Program-made: the position numbers and the translations under genes
The notes under the pieces: model-generated
Told to the model about the DNA's origin: nothing
The model's database searches: none
What the model saw: only the letters and a program-made list of their open reading frames with translations
DNA from: Litoribrevibacter albus
Lineage (GTDB): Bacteria > Pseudomonadota > Gammaproteobacteria > Pseudomonadales > Litoribrevibacteraceae
DNA length: 64,000 bases
Direction: 5' to 3'
NCBI RefSeq assembly: GCF_030159995.1
Contig: NZ_BSNM01000026.1
Location: 62,001-126,000 of the forward strand
In this document: piece by piece, positions 1 through 8,964 of the stretch
Position numbering within the stretch: the stretch's first letter is position 1
Layout of the letters: each line of letters starts with the position of its first letter

Positions 1-457
1 TAATATCGTCAGCGGGTTCGACGGTTTGGAAATTAGACTTGTAGGAACAGTTTAAATTCGGGAACTGATCTTTACTGCTAGGAAGCTCTGCGTAGCGGGA
101 ATTACGTCGGTTTAATTCTACTCTTGGCGTTACCGGGTAGATGTTGTGTAAGTCCGATGCTGCAAACTTATAATCTGTGTTCGATCTTCTACAGCGGCTT
201 TTGGTCCCACAGTTGTAGAAATCAATCATTAGTTGTGTGTTATAAACATGCCCGGCAATGATTCGACGTGTTTTACCTTCAAATGGCTGCTTGCAGAAAA
301 ATGATTCTCCGCCTTGGCTGTAGATTTCATCCCAGAAGATATCGTTACTTGCTTTTTTCGGGTCATCGATTTTTGTCTGGCCATCGGCAACAGAATGCAG
401 CGAAGTAAAGATACCTAACGTGATCAGACAGGCGCTTTTTAGGCCTAGGTAATTCAT
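1..457 (-). CDS. endA: Endonuclease I, periplasmic/secreted (3' end beyond window)
   Basis: Translated by hand from the ATG at 457; the frame stays open to the left edge, so about 152 residues are visible and the C-terminus is missing. The first ~24 residues form a signal peptide ending near HSVA. The mature part has the endonuclease I (His-Me finger, EndA) pattern: an FYN-Cys segment, a Cys-rich stretch (CGTKSRC), then DLHNIYPV and R-x-N, followed by VEPADD, which in the family precedes the GDIARA block. EndA-type enzymes degrade DNA non-specifically in the periplasm or outside the cell. DLHNI replaces the more usual EHVVP, as in many marine and Vibrio-like homologues. Family call is firm; specificity is not. 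Confidence 0.85.
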   Translation of the reverse strand, partial: MNYLGLKSACLITLGIFTSLHSVADGQTKIDDPKKASNDIFWDEIYSQGGESFFCKQPFEGKTRRIIAGHVYNTQLMIDFYNCGTKSRCRRSNTDYKFAASDLHNIYPVTPRVELNRRNSRYAELPSSKDQFPNLNCSYKSNFQTVEPADDI

Positions 458-638
458 TGACTTCAATCCCAATCGAACGTTTATTATTGTTAGAACTGAG
501 AACAGTGTAACAGCCTTGCTACAATTTTAAAGATCTAAGGAATAATTATTTGACACTAATATTAAATTATGTCAGACGTTTGTTTGAATGTGTCAAAGTG
601 TAAGAAAAAAGGACTAGATTTATCATTGTGTAACGAGT

Positions 639-659
639 CAGGAGGCAGGGCACCTCCTG
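639..659. terminator. Hairpin after the thioesterase gene
   Basis: CAGGAGG and CCTCCTG pair around a 7-nt loop, 13 nt past the minus-strand stop codon. The T-run (agttttt) is on the plus-strand side only, so as a terminator for the minus-strand gene it is imperfect. Confidence 0.35.
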
Positions 660-671
660 AGTTTTTGTCGA

Positions 672-1157
672 TTAGCTGCGCTTTTTAGGTACCCAAGCCC
701 AGATCATTTCGCATTCTACAGGCTCTTTATTGTCTTCGTCTGTTACTGTGATTTTGACGCTGACTTCGCCCTTATCCTGATTGATCATCAACTGACGCTC
801 GGCTTCAGATAATTCAGCAACGGCCGTTAAGTTACCTTTAGCACGACGAACATAGTTCAAGTTCATTGATTTGATTAGCAGTAACTTGTCGTCAGGGCAG
901 TTCATTCCGCACAGGAAGCCTGTTGCAGACTCAGCCAATAGTGCCATTGCCGCTGCATGAACGCCTTTAATGTGGTTTTGAACGCGTTTTTTATTCTTTA
1001 ATACAAGTACACTACGTTCTTGGCCTAATTCTTCGATTTGGATACCAGAAGTACCAGCGAAAGGAATTACACGCCCAAAAAACATGGATAGAGTTTTGCC
1101 TTTAAGTGGTGATGGCAACTTGTTGATGTTAGAAACAATGGTAAGTAATTGACTCAT
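672..1157 (-). CDS. DUF4442 / hotdog-fold thioesterase-like protein
   Basis: 161 residues. The central segment (around residues 60-80) reads NHIKGVHAAAMALLAESATG, the conserved helix of DUF4442 proteins, a hotdog-fold family related to acyl-CoA thioesterases (compare the C-terminal part of YiiD). No signal peptide or membrane segment. A likely role is hydrolysis of an acyl-CoA or acyl-ACP, but the substrate cannot be read from sequence. It stands alone, divergent from the LysR gene at 1399 with a 241-bp AT-rich spacer. The ATG at 1157 follows a purine-rich AGAGAG site. Confidence 0.7.
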   Translation of the reverse strand: MSQLLTIVSNINKLPSPLKGKTLSMFFGRVIPFAGTSGIQIEELGQERSVLVLKNKKRVQNHIKGVHAAAMALLAESATGFLCGMNCPDDKLLLIKSMNLNYVRRAKGNLTAVAELSEAERQLMINQDKGEVSVKITVTDEDNKEPVECEMIWAWVPKKRS

Positions 1158-1398
1158 AGTATTAATTCTCTCTGATTGATTGCACGCATTTTATACTGAT
1201 TTGGTGAAGGTAAAAAAGTTGATATGTCACCAATCTTTTTAAAAATGGATAATTTACTCTAAAATCAGTGGATAATGATTTAGTTGAATTGCTATTTAGC
1301 AATTTTTTAATAGATATCTTGTGCTAAAGTATGTCTAAGACAGTAATGACTTACTTTTAAGATAATAAAAACAATGCCTTTAAGCCGGAACCTAGAAG

Positions 1399-2310
1399 AT
1401 GGATCTTAACGATTTTCTAATTTTCACCCGAGTTGTAGATTGTGGCAGCCTCACAGCCGCTGGTCGTGAGCTCAATATGCCGAAATCTACGATCAGTCGT
1501 CGTATTACTCAGTTGGAAGAGCGCTTAGCCGTACGTCTGTTAGATCGTACTACACGTCATCTCAAGCTAACTGAGATTGGTGAGCGTTATTACGGGCATT
1601 GTCAGAGAATTCTTCGTGAAATAGAAGAGGCCGAAGCCAGTCTTTCCGATCTCCAACAAAAACCGCAAGGTCGATTGAATATATCTACGCCAGTTGAGTT
1701 TGGTATGTACTACATGGGCGGCTTGGTCTCGTCGTTTATGGATAAGTACCCGGAGATTCAGTGTCGTGTGGATTTATCCGGTCGAGCAACGGATTTGCTG
1801 GAAGATGACATTGATATTGCCCTGAAGATTGGTGATTTACCTGATTCAAACTTTGTGGCAACCCGTTTAGGGGTGTTGTCCCGTGGTATCTATGTAAGCC
1901 CTGAATACATTGAGCGTAATGGTCCGTTAGACACGCACGAGCAGTTGATTGAATCAAACTGTATCGTCATGCAGCAAAGCCAGCATCTACCCTGGAACCT
2001 GCTGGACCCTCAAGGTGTACCGGTACAGGCGCGAGTAAAAGGAAGCCTGGTTGCAAATAACATCACCTTTATTCGGGATGCGGTTATTGGTGGTTTAGGA
2101 GTTGGGTTACTGCCTGTGGATATTACGGCGAAGGCCGTACAGGATGGCAAGCTGATCAGCGTGCTTGAAGAATATACGGTACCACCTTCCACACTTCATG
2201 CTGTTTACCTTTCTCGTCGCTATGTGCCGCCAAAAATCACGGCGTTCATTAACCATTTGAAAGAAAATCTGGCAATGGCTGCGTTTGAAGCGATTGAAAA
2301 TATCACCTGA
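1399..2310 (+). CDS. LysR-family transcriptional regulator
   Basis: 303 residues, normal for LTTRs. Residues 1-60 are a winged helix-turn-helix (FLIFTRVVDCGSLTAAG..., KSTISRRITQLEERL). Residues ~90-295 are the periplasmic-binding-protein-like effector domain. The opening MDLNDFLIF and the RLNISTPVEFG linker resemble the large subgroup near AaeR/DmlR. It acts as a cytoplasmic DNA-binding protein. The divergent neighbour is the DUF4442 gene, the obvious first candidate target. Effector unknown. Confidence 0.9.
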   Translation: MDLNDFLIFTRVVDCGSLTAAGRELNMPKSTISRRITQLEERLAVRLLDRTTRHLKLTEIGERYYGHCQRILREIEEAEASLSDLQQKPQGRLNISTPVEFGMYYMGGLVSSFMDKYPEIQCRVDLSGRATDLLEDDIDIALKIGDLPDSNFVATRLGVLSRGIYVSPEYIERNGPLDTHEQLIESNCIVMQQSQHLPWNLLDPQGVPVQARVKGSLVANNITFIRDAVIGGLGVGLLPVDITAKAVQDGKLISVLEEYTVPPSTLHAVYLSRRYVPPKITAFINHLKENLAMAAFEAIENIT

Positions 2311-2341
2311 TTTCAAAAAAGTGACGAAAATTTGAACAATT

Positions 2342-2367
2342 AAAGGCGCTTTACTGGCGCCTTTTTT
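2342..2367 (+). terminator. Rho-independent terminator of the LysR gene
   Basis: An 8-bp stem AAAGGCGC/GCGCCTTT with a 7-nt loop is followed by a T-run, 32 nt after the stop codon. Confidence 0.85.
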
Positions 2368-2455
2368 GACTTTGTAACTTTATGTTTCATGTAATGGAAC
2401 TGTCAGTTCGAATATAGGGGCTTTTAAAAGATTTTTAGCTGGCTATAGTAGTTAC

Positions 2456-2586
2456 TAGTCTGTTTCGAGATGCTCTCGCATCCGGTTGATAGGCTAGGCT
2501 ATTCAATCCTTTTGTTAGGCAGTACCAGACACGGAACATGTCTGTCGTTGTTGGCCCTAAACAGTAAGTTTAGGGCTTTTTTTTTG
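2456..2586 (+). ncRNA. Candidate small RNA between two terminators
   Basis: A gene-free stretch after the LysR terminator ends in its own strong plus-strand terminator, so an independent plus transcript is implied. A TATAGT -10-like hexamer lies at 2444-2449, without a clear -35. The putative transcript folds as GATGC/GCATC (2469-2482, loop TCTC), CAGACA/TGTCTG (2526-2544, loop CGGAACA carrying an exposed GGA), then the terminator. No reading frame of note is present. I do not recognise an Rfam family. The GGA loop hints at CsrA/RsmA binding, which is inference only; the 5' end is a guess. Confidence 0.45.
2554..2586 (+). terminator. Strong Rho-independent terminator
   Basis: The 9-bp stem GCCCTAAAC/GTTTAGGGC with a 5-nt loop is followed by ten T residues. 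The T-run works on the plus strand only, so it does not serve the minus-strand gene at 2608. Confidence 0.85.
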
Positions 2587-2607
2587 CCTGTAATTTGATG
2601 ATCCCTT

Positions 2608-3588
2608 CTAAATACCGTTTCTTAGCCCTAAATTGTGTGGATAAGGTTGCAAGTACAGTTGCTGCTCTATGTAGTCATTACCAATTTTTCGGGTGTAGTG
2701 TTGAAGTAGCGTAATAGGCACTACAAGGGGCACGATGCCCAATCGGTAATCATTTATGACCTGAGTTAACTCTTGTTGCTCAATCGCGCTGAGCTTGCCT
2801 TTGAAATAGCCTCGAATGTGGAGCAGGGTGTTGGTATGTGTTTTCTTCGTGGCCCGCTTCTCAAGATGTGTCATTAACAATTGAATATAATCATGGGCAA
2901 TGTCTTCAAGGGGACGACTTTTTAAGTCAGATAGTAATTTGCCGGTTTCTTTATAGCCTTTAACTGAATGAGCCATGAGCTGGTATTTGATGCGCTGATG
3001 GAAGTTAATCAGGCCCTTAGAGGTTAGCCCTTGTTGAATAAATAAACGCCAGTGATGATATACAAACACTCGCACCAGGAAGTTTTCCAGTAATACCGGA
3101 TCGTGTAAGCGGCCCTCTTCCTCCACCGGGATTAAAGGGTGTTGTTCTTTAAAGGCGTTTGCAAAGATCCCGGCACTGCTGTTTTGGGCGTAGCCATTGT
3201 CGGCATAGACCTTAACTCTGAACACTCCACAGCTGGGCGATTTCTGCATAAAGATGTAGCCGCTGAGGTGATCCAGCTCTTTGACTCGTTGAGCGCTATA
3301 GTTCGCAAGTGCATCTGTGACGTCAATGCGGTTGTCTTTGGTTTCAACAATGCGTTGTGTTTGATCGTCCCCAACCATTCTCAGAGTCCGTCTGGGAACG
3401 CCTAATCCTGCACCTAATTCAGGACAGCTAGGAACATAATCAAAGTACTGACCGAGTTGTTCGGTGCATAGCTTTGAGTGTTTGTGTCCACCATCAAATC
3501 TAACCTTGTCGCCTAACAAGCACTGGCTGATGCCAACAGGGATCTTGTGTGTTAACTGACCGTTATTCGAAATGTTTGGGCTGAACAT
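2608..3588 (-). CDS. DUF523 + DUF1722 (YbgA-like) protein
   Basis: 326 residues from the ATG at 3588, which has AGGA about 8 nt upstream; an in-frame start 63 nt further up lacks support. The N-terminal ~140 residues are DUF523: CLLGDKVRFDGGHK, CPELGAGLGVPR and SPSCG, with conserved cysteines suggesting metal or sulfur chemistry. The C-terminal ~120 residues are DUF1722 (YbgA), ending in an IEQQLYLQPYP-type motif. Homologues often sit near photolyase or MerR genes. Here it is divergent from a TIGR01777 epimerase, and the next gene is hemH. Function is unknown in the family. Confidence 0.8.
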   Translation of the reverse strand: MFSPNISNNGQLTHKIPVGISQCLLGDKVRFDGGHKHSKLCTEQLGQYFDYVPSCPELGAGLGVPRRTLRMVGDDQTQRIVETKDNRIDVTDALANYSAQRVKELDHLSGYIFMQKSPSCGVFRVKVYADNGYAQNSSAGIFANAFKEQHPLIPVEEEGRLHDPVLLENFLVRVFVYHHWRLFIQQGLTSKGLINFHQRIKYQLMAHSVKGYKETGKLLSDLKSRPLEDIAHDYIQLLMTHLEKRATKKTHTNTLLHIRGYFKGKLSAIEQQELTQVINDYRLGIVPLVVPITLLQHYTRKIGNDYIEQQLYLQPYPHNLGLRNGI

Positions 3589-3705
3589 GATCTGGTTCCT
3601 CGTACATTGAATGTCAGGTGATCTAAATCGCATTTGATTAGGTATAACCAAATATTCGCACTAGGCTTTTTTAATATACGACGCTTCGTCAAAAGAGGAT
3701 CACTT

Positions 3706-4620
3706 ATGCGTGTACTGGTGACAGGCGGTACTGGGTTTGTTGGTAAGGCTTTGGTCAAGGCGCTTATTAATCAAAATTATCAAGTAACGATTGTGACACG
3801 GCAGGAGCCGTCAAAGGTTGAATGGTTAGGCAACAGTTCGGATCAAGTAGCCTGGTTGGTCTGGGACTTTTCTCATAGCGGTGATGCTCCTTCTATACAA
3901 GCGCAGGACGTTGTGATCAATCTTGCGGGAGAGGGGATTGCTGATAAGCGTTGGACGGAGTCGAGAAAACGATCACTTCGTCAGAGTCGAATTGATTTCA
4001 CCAATAACTTAATTCAGTGGGTGAGAAGCCAGTCTTGGAAGCCCTCTCATTGGCTAAATGCCTCTGCCATAGGTATTTACGGGACTGGCTCTGAGGTCTT
4101 TACTGAAGATGATAGAGCTGGTGACGACTTTGCTGCTCAGTTGTGTGAGGATTGGGAGGCCGTGGTAACTGATCAGATAGACTGGCCGTGTCGAACGGTG
4201 TTGATGCGCTTTGGTGTTGTTCTGGGCCATGGAGGGATGCTTAAAAAATTGAAGCCCTCCTTTGTGATGGGCATGGGGGCAACGTTAGGAACGGGCGAGC
4301 AAGGCTTCACGTGGATTCATATGGAAGATCTGCTCAGAGCTATTTTGTGGTTGTTGGATCATCCTGAAATCGATGGGTCGTTGAATTTGACGGCTCCTGC
4401 GTCAGTTACTAATGCGGAGTTTACTGAGGCGCTGGCTCATTCGCTTCATCGACCCGCCTGGCTGATGATGCCTCCTTTTGTCTTGAAGTTAATGTTTGGT
4501 GAAATGGCTGAAACACTTTTGCTTTCAGGTCAACGGGTTTATCCGAAAAGGCTTGAGCAGGAAGGCTTTACTTTCAAATACCCTGACATAAACACTGCGT
4601 TGAATAATTTATTCCGGTAA
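3706..4620 (+). CDS. TIGR01777 family NAD(P)-binding epimerase (YfcH-like)
   Basis: 304 residues starting at MRVLVTGGTGFVGKAL; this ATG has GAGGA 7 nt upstream, unlike the in-frame ATG at 3634. The N-terminus is a Rossmann fold with GxxGxxG, followed by VINLAGEGIADKRW and NASAIGIYG, both diagnostic of the SDR39U1/YfcH family. A C-terminal DUF1731-like end (PKRLEQEGFTFKYPDI...AL) completes it. It is a predicted NAD(P)-dependent sugar-nucleotide-type epimerase or reductase with no proven substrate. The gene lies 61 bp before hemH in the same direction. Confidence 0.85.
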   Translation: MRVLVTGGTGFVGKALVKALINQNYQVTIVTRQEPSKVEWLGNSSDQVAWLVWDFSHSGDAPSIQAQDVVINLAGEGIADKRWTESRKRSLRQSRIDFTNNLIQWVRSQSWKPSHWLNASAIGIYGTGSEVFTEDDRAGDDFAAQLCEDWEAVVTDQIDWPCRTVLMRFGVVLGHGGMLKKLKPSFVMGMGATLGTGEQGFTWIHMEDLLRAILWLLDHPEIDGSLNLTAPASVTNAEFTEALAHSLHRPAWLMMPPFVLKLMFGEMAETLLLSGQRVYPKRLEQEGFTFKYPDINTALNNLFR

Positions 4621-4681
4621 TATTCGTCCAGTTTGAGAGAGTGTTGCACTTATTATCTGAATATAGGGAAACGTTAAAACT

Positions 4682-5656
4682 ATGAGCAAAAAAGTGGGCG
4701 TGTTGTTAATCAATCTCGGAACCCCTGAACAGCCTACCCCTCAATCCGTCAGACAATTTCTCGCGGAGTTTTTATCGGATCGTCGAGTTGTTGATATCCC
4801 TAAACTGCTTTGGATGGTGATTTTGCATGGCGTTATTTTACGCATTCGTCCAAAGAAAGTAGCTAAGCTTTACCAAAGCATTTGGTTTGATGATGGTTCT
4901 CCATTGATGCATTACAGTCGTAAGCAGCAACGGGCGTTACAGCAAGCGCTGGCAGGCCAGGACATTCCGGTGGAGTTGGCGATGACTTATGGTAATCCCT
5001 CTATGGTGGATGCGGGTAAGTCGCTGGCTAAACAGGGCGTCGAGCACATCATTGCGTTGCCTTTGTATCCTCAGAATTCTCGTACTTCTACGGCTGCGGC
5101 GTTTGATAGTTTGGCGCGTGGATTGGCCAAGTGTCCTCATGTCCCGGGCTTAACCTGGATCAGTGATTACCATGATCATCCTGAATATATTGCCGCCTTG
5201 GCTGCATCAGTTGAAGAGTACTGGAAAGCATTCGGCCGTGGAGATCACCTGTTGATGTCATTCCACGGGATTCCTGAGCGTCTTGAGCGCATAGGTGATC
5301 CTTATCCGAAACAGTGTCGAACGACGGCTAAGTTACTGGCAGAGAAACTAGGTTTGTCGTCTGACCAATGGCAGGAAGCGTTTCAATCGCGCTTTGGCCG
5401 CGAAGAATGGGTCAAACCCTACACCGATGCAACGCTGGTAGCCTGGGGGCAGAAAGGCATGGGGCGTGTGGATGTGGTTGCGCCGAGTTTCTCTGTTGAT
5501 TGCCTGGAAACTCTGGAAGAAATTCAGATTCAAAATAAAGAAATTTACCTCGAAGCGGGTGGTAAAGATTACCACTACATCCCAGCGTTGAATGCAGACC
5601 CGCGTCATATTGAATTCCTGGCCAGGTTGGTGAATGAGTATTTGCCGTTCAAATAG
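4682..5656 (+). CDS. hemH: Ferrochelatase
   Basis: 324 residues, full length. It inserts Fe(II) into protoporphyrin IX, the last step of haem synthesis, in the cytoplasm or at the membrane face. Visible signatures are GVLLINLGTPEQPT at the start, LPLYPQNS, LMSFHGIPERL with the catalytic His near residue 195, and SVDCLETLEEI with the metal-site glutamates. It is followed within a few bases by a secreted-protein gene, which suggests co-transcription. Confidence 0.95.
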   Translation: MSKKVGVLLINLGTPEQPTPQSVRQFLAEFLSDRRVVDIPKLLWMVILHGVILRIRPKKVAKLYQSIWFDDGSPLMHYSRKQQRALQQALAGQDIPVELAMTYGNPSMVDAGKSLAKQGVEHIIALPLYPQNSRTSTAAAFDSLARGLAKCPHVPGLTWISDYHDHPEYIAALAASVEEYWKAFGRGDHLLMSFHGIPERLERIGDPYPKQCRTTAKLLAEKLGLSSDQWQEAFQSRFGREEWVKPYTDATLVAWGQKGMGRVDVVAPSFSVDCLETLEEIQIQNKEIYLEAGGKDYHYIPALNADPRHIEFLARLVNEYLPFK

Positions 5657-5660
5657 CGCT

Positions 5661-6449
5661 ATGATGTGGCGCATTCTCGTGATCATTAGCTGTGGGATTT
5701 GTTCTCTGTTGTGGGGGCTTCCTGCTGCTATGGCCTTTCAATCCTCTCAGCCCTCTCAATCAACCCAGAATACAGCTGATCATTTATGGCATATCGTGGG
5801 GACGGGGTATCGACCTGGCACGCAAGAGGTGCTTTTTTATGAGTACCACCGTCTTAGCTTTGACGAACAAGGGTCGATTCAAACGAGACATGTTGAATAT
5901 CGATTGCCTGATCACACCTTGAAGAGTGTTAAAACGATTGATTATTCTTCTGGTAATTCATGGACTCCGAGCTTTAGTTACGAAGATCTGCAAGCGGGCT
6001 ACCGTGTCGGTGTGGAGGTAGATGCCGGTTTCGGGCGTTTGTATCGGGAATCGAAAGGTGAAGCTTATGAAGAAACTCGTTTGTCGATCAGTGAGCTAAC
6101 GGTCATTGATGCAGGGTTTGATGCCTTTATTCAGAAAGTCTGGCCGCGCTTGACGCAAAAAGAAGACGTGTTGTTTTCGATTTTTGCGCCGCTTAAATTG
6201 GATCAGTACGATTTTTCTATAAGAATGGTTCAGCGGGTAGAAAACCAGTGTCACCTTGAAATGTCACTCGATTGGTGGCCTGTGGAGTTGTTCATATCAC
6301 CGGTACAGTTGGAATACGATTGTGATACGCAGCGATTACTGAGGTATCAGGGGATTACCAATTTACGGGATAACAACCTCGATCAATATACAGTAGATAT
6401 TCACTATCAGTGGTTCAGTGATTATCTGCCGTTCCGGGTTACCGAGTGA
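5661..6449 (+). CDS. Secreted protein of unknown function
   Basis: 262 residues from the ATG at 5661 (a second ATG follows directly). A start at 5634 is also in frame but would overlap hemH. Residues 1-26 are a signal peptide (MMWRILVIISCG...AAMA). The mature part is rich in aromatic and charged residues, with no Cys cluster and no motif I recognise; it reads as a beta-rich periplasmic or outer-membrane-associated protein. It is probably translated from the hemH transcript, the two genes being 4 nt apart. Confidence 0.65.
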   Translation: MMWRILVIISCGICSLLWGLPAAMAFQSSQPSQSTQNTADHLWHIVGTGYRPGTQEVLFYEYHRLSFDEQGSIQTRHVEYRLPDHTLKSVKTIDYSSGNSWTPSFSYEDLQAGYRVGVEVDAGFGRLYRESKGEAYEETRLSISELTVIDAGFDAFIQKVWPRLTQKEDVLFSIFAPLKLDQYDFSIRMVQRVENQCHLEMSLDWWPVELFISPVQLEYDCDTQRLLRYQGITNLRDNNLDQYTVDIHYQWFSDYLPFRVTE

Positions 6450-6477
6450 GGCGTATAAGCCGGGGTCGCTTTGCTGT

Positions 6478-6717
6478 TTAGCGGCCGTCCATGATTGCAA
6501 AGGTTAAGAATAATGAAGCAAACCCTATCGCAATAACGGAACCTAGTGTGGGTACGGCCATCATTGCACCAGAGGCAAATAACCATAATGTACGTACACG
6601 GCCTTCTCGTTTCCTGCGAAGAATAACTCTCTGATTACCGTGAGCAATGGGTTCCCATTCACAATCGACTAGATAGTTCCTAAGGGTATAGATCAGCAGT
6701 AGTAGTGTTTTGGTCAT
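6478..6717 (-). CDS. Small membrane protein, unknown
   Basis: 79 residues from the ATG at 6717; a TTG start 12 nt upstream is possible. A basic middle (RRKREGR) precedes two hydrophobic stretches near residues 45-60 and 62-76, so one or two membrane passes are likely. No family recognised. It converges with the preceding gene and is divergent from the HIT gene. Confidence 0.5.
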   Translation of the reverse strand: MTKTLLLLIYTLRNYLVDCEWEPIAHGNQRVILRRKREGRVRTLWLFASGAMMAVPTLGSVIAIGFASLFLTFAIMDGR

Positions 6718-6911
6718 ATTATCACCCAAGAGTTGTGTTAATCGGGCTTGGTTGATCTCGTACAGAAAATTTCAGTCAGCTCTTAAAATCTAGTTCTCCT
6801 TGAGATTGCGTGCTATGTTAATGCTCGTTGTTAATTGTTTTCACTGGGTTTTATTTTCCTAAGTGACTCTCATCTCTTGTATTTTTAATTGTACAAATAT
6901 TGGAAAACAGC

Positions 6912-7274
6912 ATGTCAGAAACCATCTTTACCAAGATCATTAATCGAGAAATTCCTGCGGATATTATTTACGAAGATGATCTCGCGTTAGCTTTTAAGGA
7001 CATTAACCCTCAGGCGCCGGTGCACTTTTTGGTGATTCCTAAGAAAGTTATTCCGACCATTAATGCCATTGAGCCTGAAGATCGCGAAATCGTTGGCCAC
7101 TTATACACAGTTGCCGCTAAAATTGCTCAAGAGATGGAATTTGCAGAAGATGGTTATCGTGCGGTGATGAACTGCAATGAGCATGGTGGTCAGACTGTGT
7201 ACCACATTCACTTGCATGTGTTGGCCGGAAAGCCAATGGGCTGGCCGCCGTACACTGAGAAACTGAAAGTATAG
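6912..7274 (+). CDS. hinT: HIT family purine-nucleoside phosphoramidase (HinT-like)
   Basis: 120 residues from the ATG at 6912; a TTG 12 nt upstream is less likely. The histidine triad HIHLHVLAG lies near residue 105, with the opening TIFTKIINREIPADIIYEDD and the end GWPPYTEKL typical of HinT. The family hydrolyses AMP-lysine and other phosphoramidates in the cytoplasm. A single-gene unit ending in a short tandem repeat. Confidence 0.9.
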   Translation: MSETIFTKIINREIPADIIYEDDLALAFKDINPQAPVHFLVIPKKVIPTINAIEPEDREIVGHLYTVAAKIAQEMEFAEDGYRAVMNCNEHGGQTVYHIHLHVLAGKPMGWPPYTEKLKV

Positions 7275-7330
7275 GTTCTTTCAGTTAGTATCGGTTCTTT
7301 CAGTTAGTATCGGTTCTTTCAGTTAGTATC
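7274..7330. repeat. Three perfect 19-bp tandem repeats
   Basis: The unit GGTTCTTTCAGTTAGTATC occurs at 7274-7292, 7293-7311 and 7312-7330. The first unit begins on the last base of the HinT stop codon. Confidence 0.95.
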
Positions 7331-7369
7331 TAAAAGCGCTTGTGTATAGGGGGTCTATATGACGAGCGT

Positions 7370-7393
7370 CAGGCCGCAGTCTCATGCGGCCTG
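7370..7393. terminator. Hairpin between convergent genes
   Basis: A 9-bp GC-rich stem CAGGCCGCA/TGCGGCCTG with a 6-nt loop lies between hinT and the diguanylate cyclase gene. It has no T-run on either strand, so it may be a Rho-assisted or mRNA-end-protecting hairpin. Confidence 0.5.
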
Positions 7394-7409
7394 AAATCAT
7401 TCTGCTGTT

Positions 7410-8888
7410 CTATCCTACTTCCACTCGATTTCGACCATTTTGTTTTGCTTTATAAAGGAAGTTATCGGTACGTTTGAACAGCTCTGTGAGCGGCTCTTTC
7501 GGTTGTCTTAGTGATATGCCAATGGAGATGGTTATTCCTTCGGGAATGTGTTCTTTAATGATCTCAATTTGCGAAGCTAACTCACGTAATCGATTCGCAA
7601 AGGCTTCCAATTGTTCAAGGTTGTCACCTTCCGTGATGATGACAAATTCTTCTCCGCCAAAACGATAGACCAGGTCCGATTCACGGCAATAGGCTTTTAG
7701 ATGTTCCGCCAGGGCCTTCAATACTAAGTCACCAATTGCGTGGCCATAGGTATCATTCACCGATTTAAACTTATCGACATCGATAATCATTAAACCAAAG
7801 TGCTGGATTTTTTCCCGGTCGTGCAGATGAAGGCGTGGTGGAACAAACAGGTTGTAGTGTTGACGATTGTTCAGCTTGGTTAATTCATCGGTAAAAGTAA
7901 GTTCACGGATTCTGAAGTGATAAGCAATAAATTTATGGAGTACGGCGCAAACGACCAAAATCAGGAGCATGTTCGTCAGTGTTTCTGAAATTTCCTTGTA
8001 GAGAATATCTATTTCCTGATCAATCGGGATCATGAACAGCAAAGACCATCGATCCGAAATGGGCGCTTCACTTAGCAGGGCTTTCTCATGAATTGCGCCA
8101 TCCAGTTGATAGTAGGGGATGTTGAATTCTCTGTTTGGACTGAGCTTTAATATTTTATCCGGCTGGAAAGCTTCCAGGTTTTTAAGGGGTTTCCCGGAAG
8201 GCGTTTTAAACAGCTCGGTATTGGTTAATTCTAAACGCACCTTCTCTGTGGTGTTGGTTAAGAAATGAAATCCTGCCAAATAATGTTTATTCACTAATAG
8301 CAGTTCGGTGTTGCGAATCTTTAGTAGCGGGAACCAGGTAATGTCATGGGCAATTACGATTTGGCCGACAGGGTGATCCCCCTCTTTAACCAAAATGCTC
8401 GAGAGCAAGCTGGGTTGCTCACTGGCGATGTCATAGTAGATATCCCAGGCAAAGCCTTGTCTGTTGGTGCGATTGAACAGGGGGCGATGTGATAAGGAGT
8501 TATTTTGTATGAGGCTGAAGTTCTTTGAGGAACGGTAAAGAATCTCTCCTTCAATGGTGGTAATCACTGAGATTTGGCTGTGAGTGCTTTTTAACAACTG
8601 TGAGTAGTCGGAAAGCTCGGCATCAGATGGCGCTTCTCGGCGTTTCATCAAATTAATCAAATCTGTTTGTTTTGCGAGTAAACGACTGCTTAATTCAATG
8701 CGCTTGATAACTTCGCGGGATTTATGTTCTGTAATTTCGGAGAATACTTGCAGATTATGGTTGAGATCCAGGGTGGACTTGGCTTTGCCCTTTGAGAACT
8801 CGATGATTTCATTTGTACCATGCAGGACAACAAGGGTGATACCCAAGAGCCATAATAGAGCTAACCAGGTTTTCTTGTGGATTTTCAT
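7410..8888 (-). CDS. Membrane diguanylate cyclase with periplasmic sensor domain
   Basis: 492 residues. TM1 is at ~8-26, followed by a ~270-residue periplasmic domain (probably Cache-like), TM2 at ~305-325 and a C-terminal GGDEF domain (~340-490). The active-site loop is GGEEF within YRFGGEEFVIITE, and the Mg/GTP segment is IDVDKFKSVNDTYGHAIGD, so the enzyme should make c-di-GMP. No RxxD inhibitory site is seen directly before GGEEF. The sensor ligand is unknown. Transcribed on its own from the minus strand. Confidence 0.9.
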   Translation of the reverse strand: MKIHKKTWLALLWLLGITLVVLHGTNEIIEFSKGKAKSTLDLNHNLQVFSEITEHKSREVIKRIELSSRLLAKQTDLINLMKRREAPSDAELSDYSQLLKSTHSQISVITTIEGEILYRSSKNFSLIQNNSLSHRPLFNRTNRQGFAWDIYYDIASEQPSLLSSILVKEGDHPVGQIVIAHDITWFPLLKIRNTELLLVNKHYLAGFHFLTNTTEKVRLELTNTELFKTPSGKPLKNLEAFQPDKILKLSPNREFNIPYYQLDGAIHEKALLSEAPISDRWSLLFMIPIDQEIDILYKEISETLTNMLLILVVCAVLHKFIAYHFRIRELTFTDELTKLNNRQHYNLFVPPRLHLHDREKIQHFGLMIIDVDKFKSVNDTYGHAIGDLVLKALAEHLKAYCRESDLVYRFGGEEFVIITEGDNLEQLEAFANRLRELASQIEIIKEHIPEGITISIGISLRQPKEPLTELFKRTDNFLYKAKQNGRNRVEVG

Positions 8889-8964
8889 TAGTATTGGTAC
8901 TTATTCCGTTAGCAAAAGGCCCTCAATTGAGGGCCTTAGTGATAATCAATTAACTGTTTACTGA

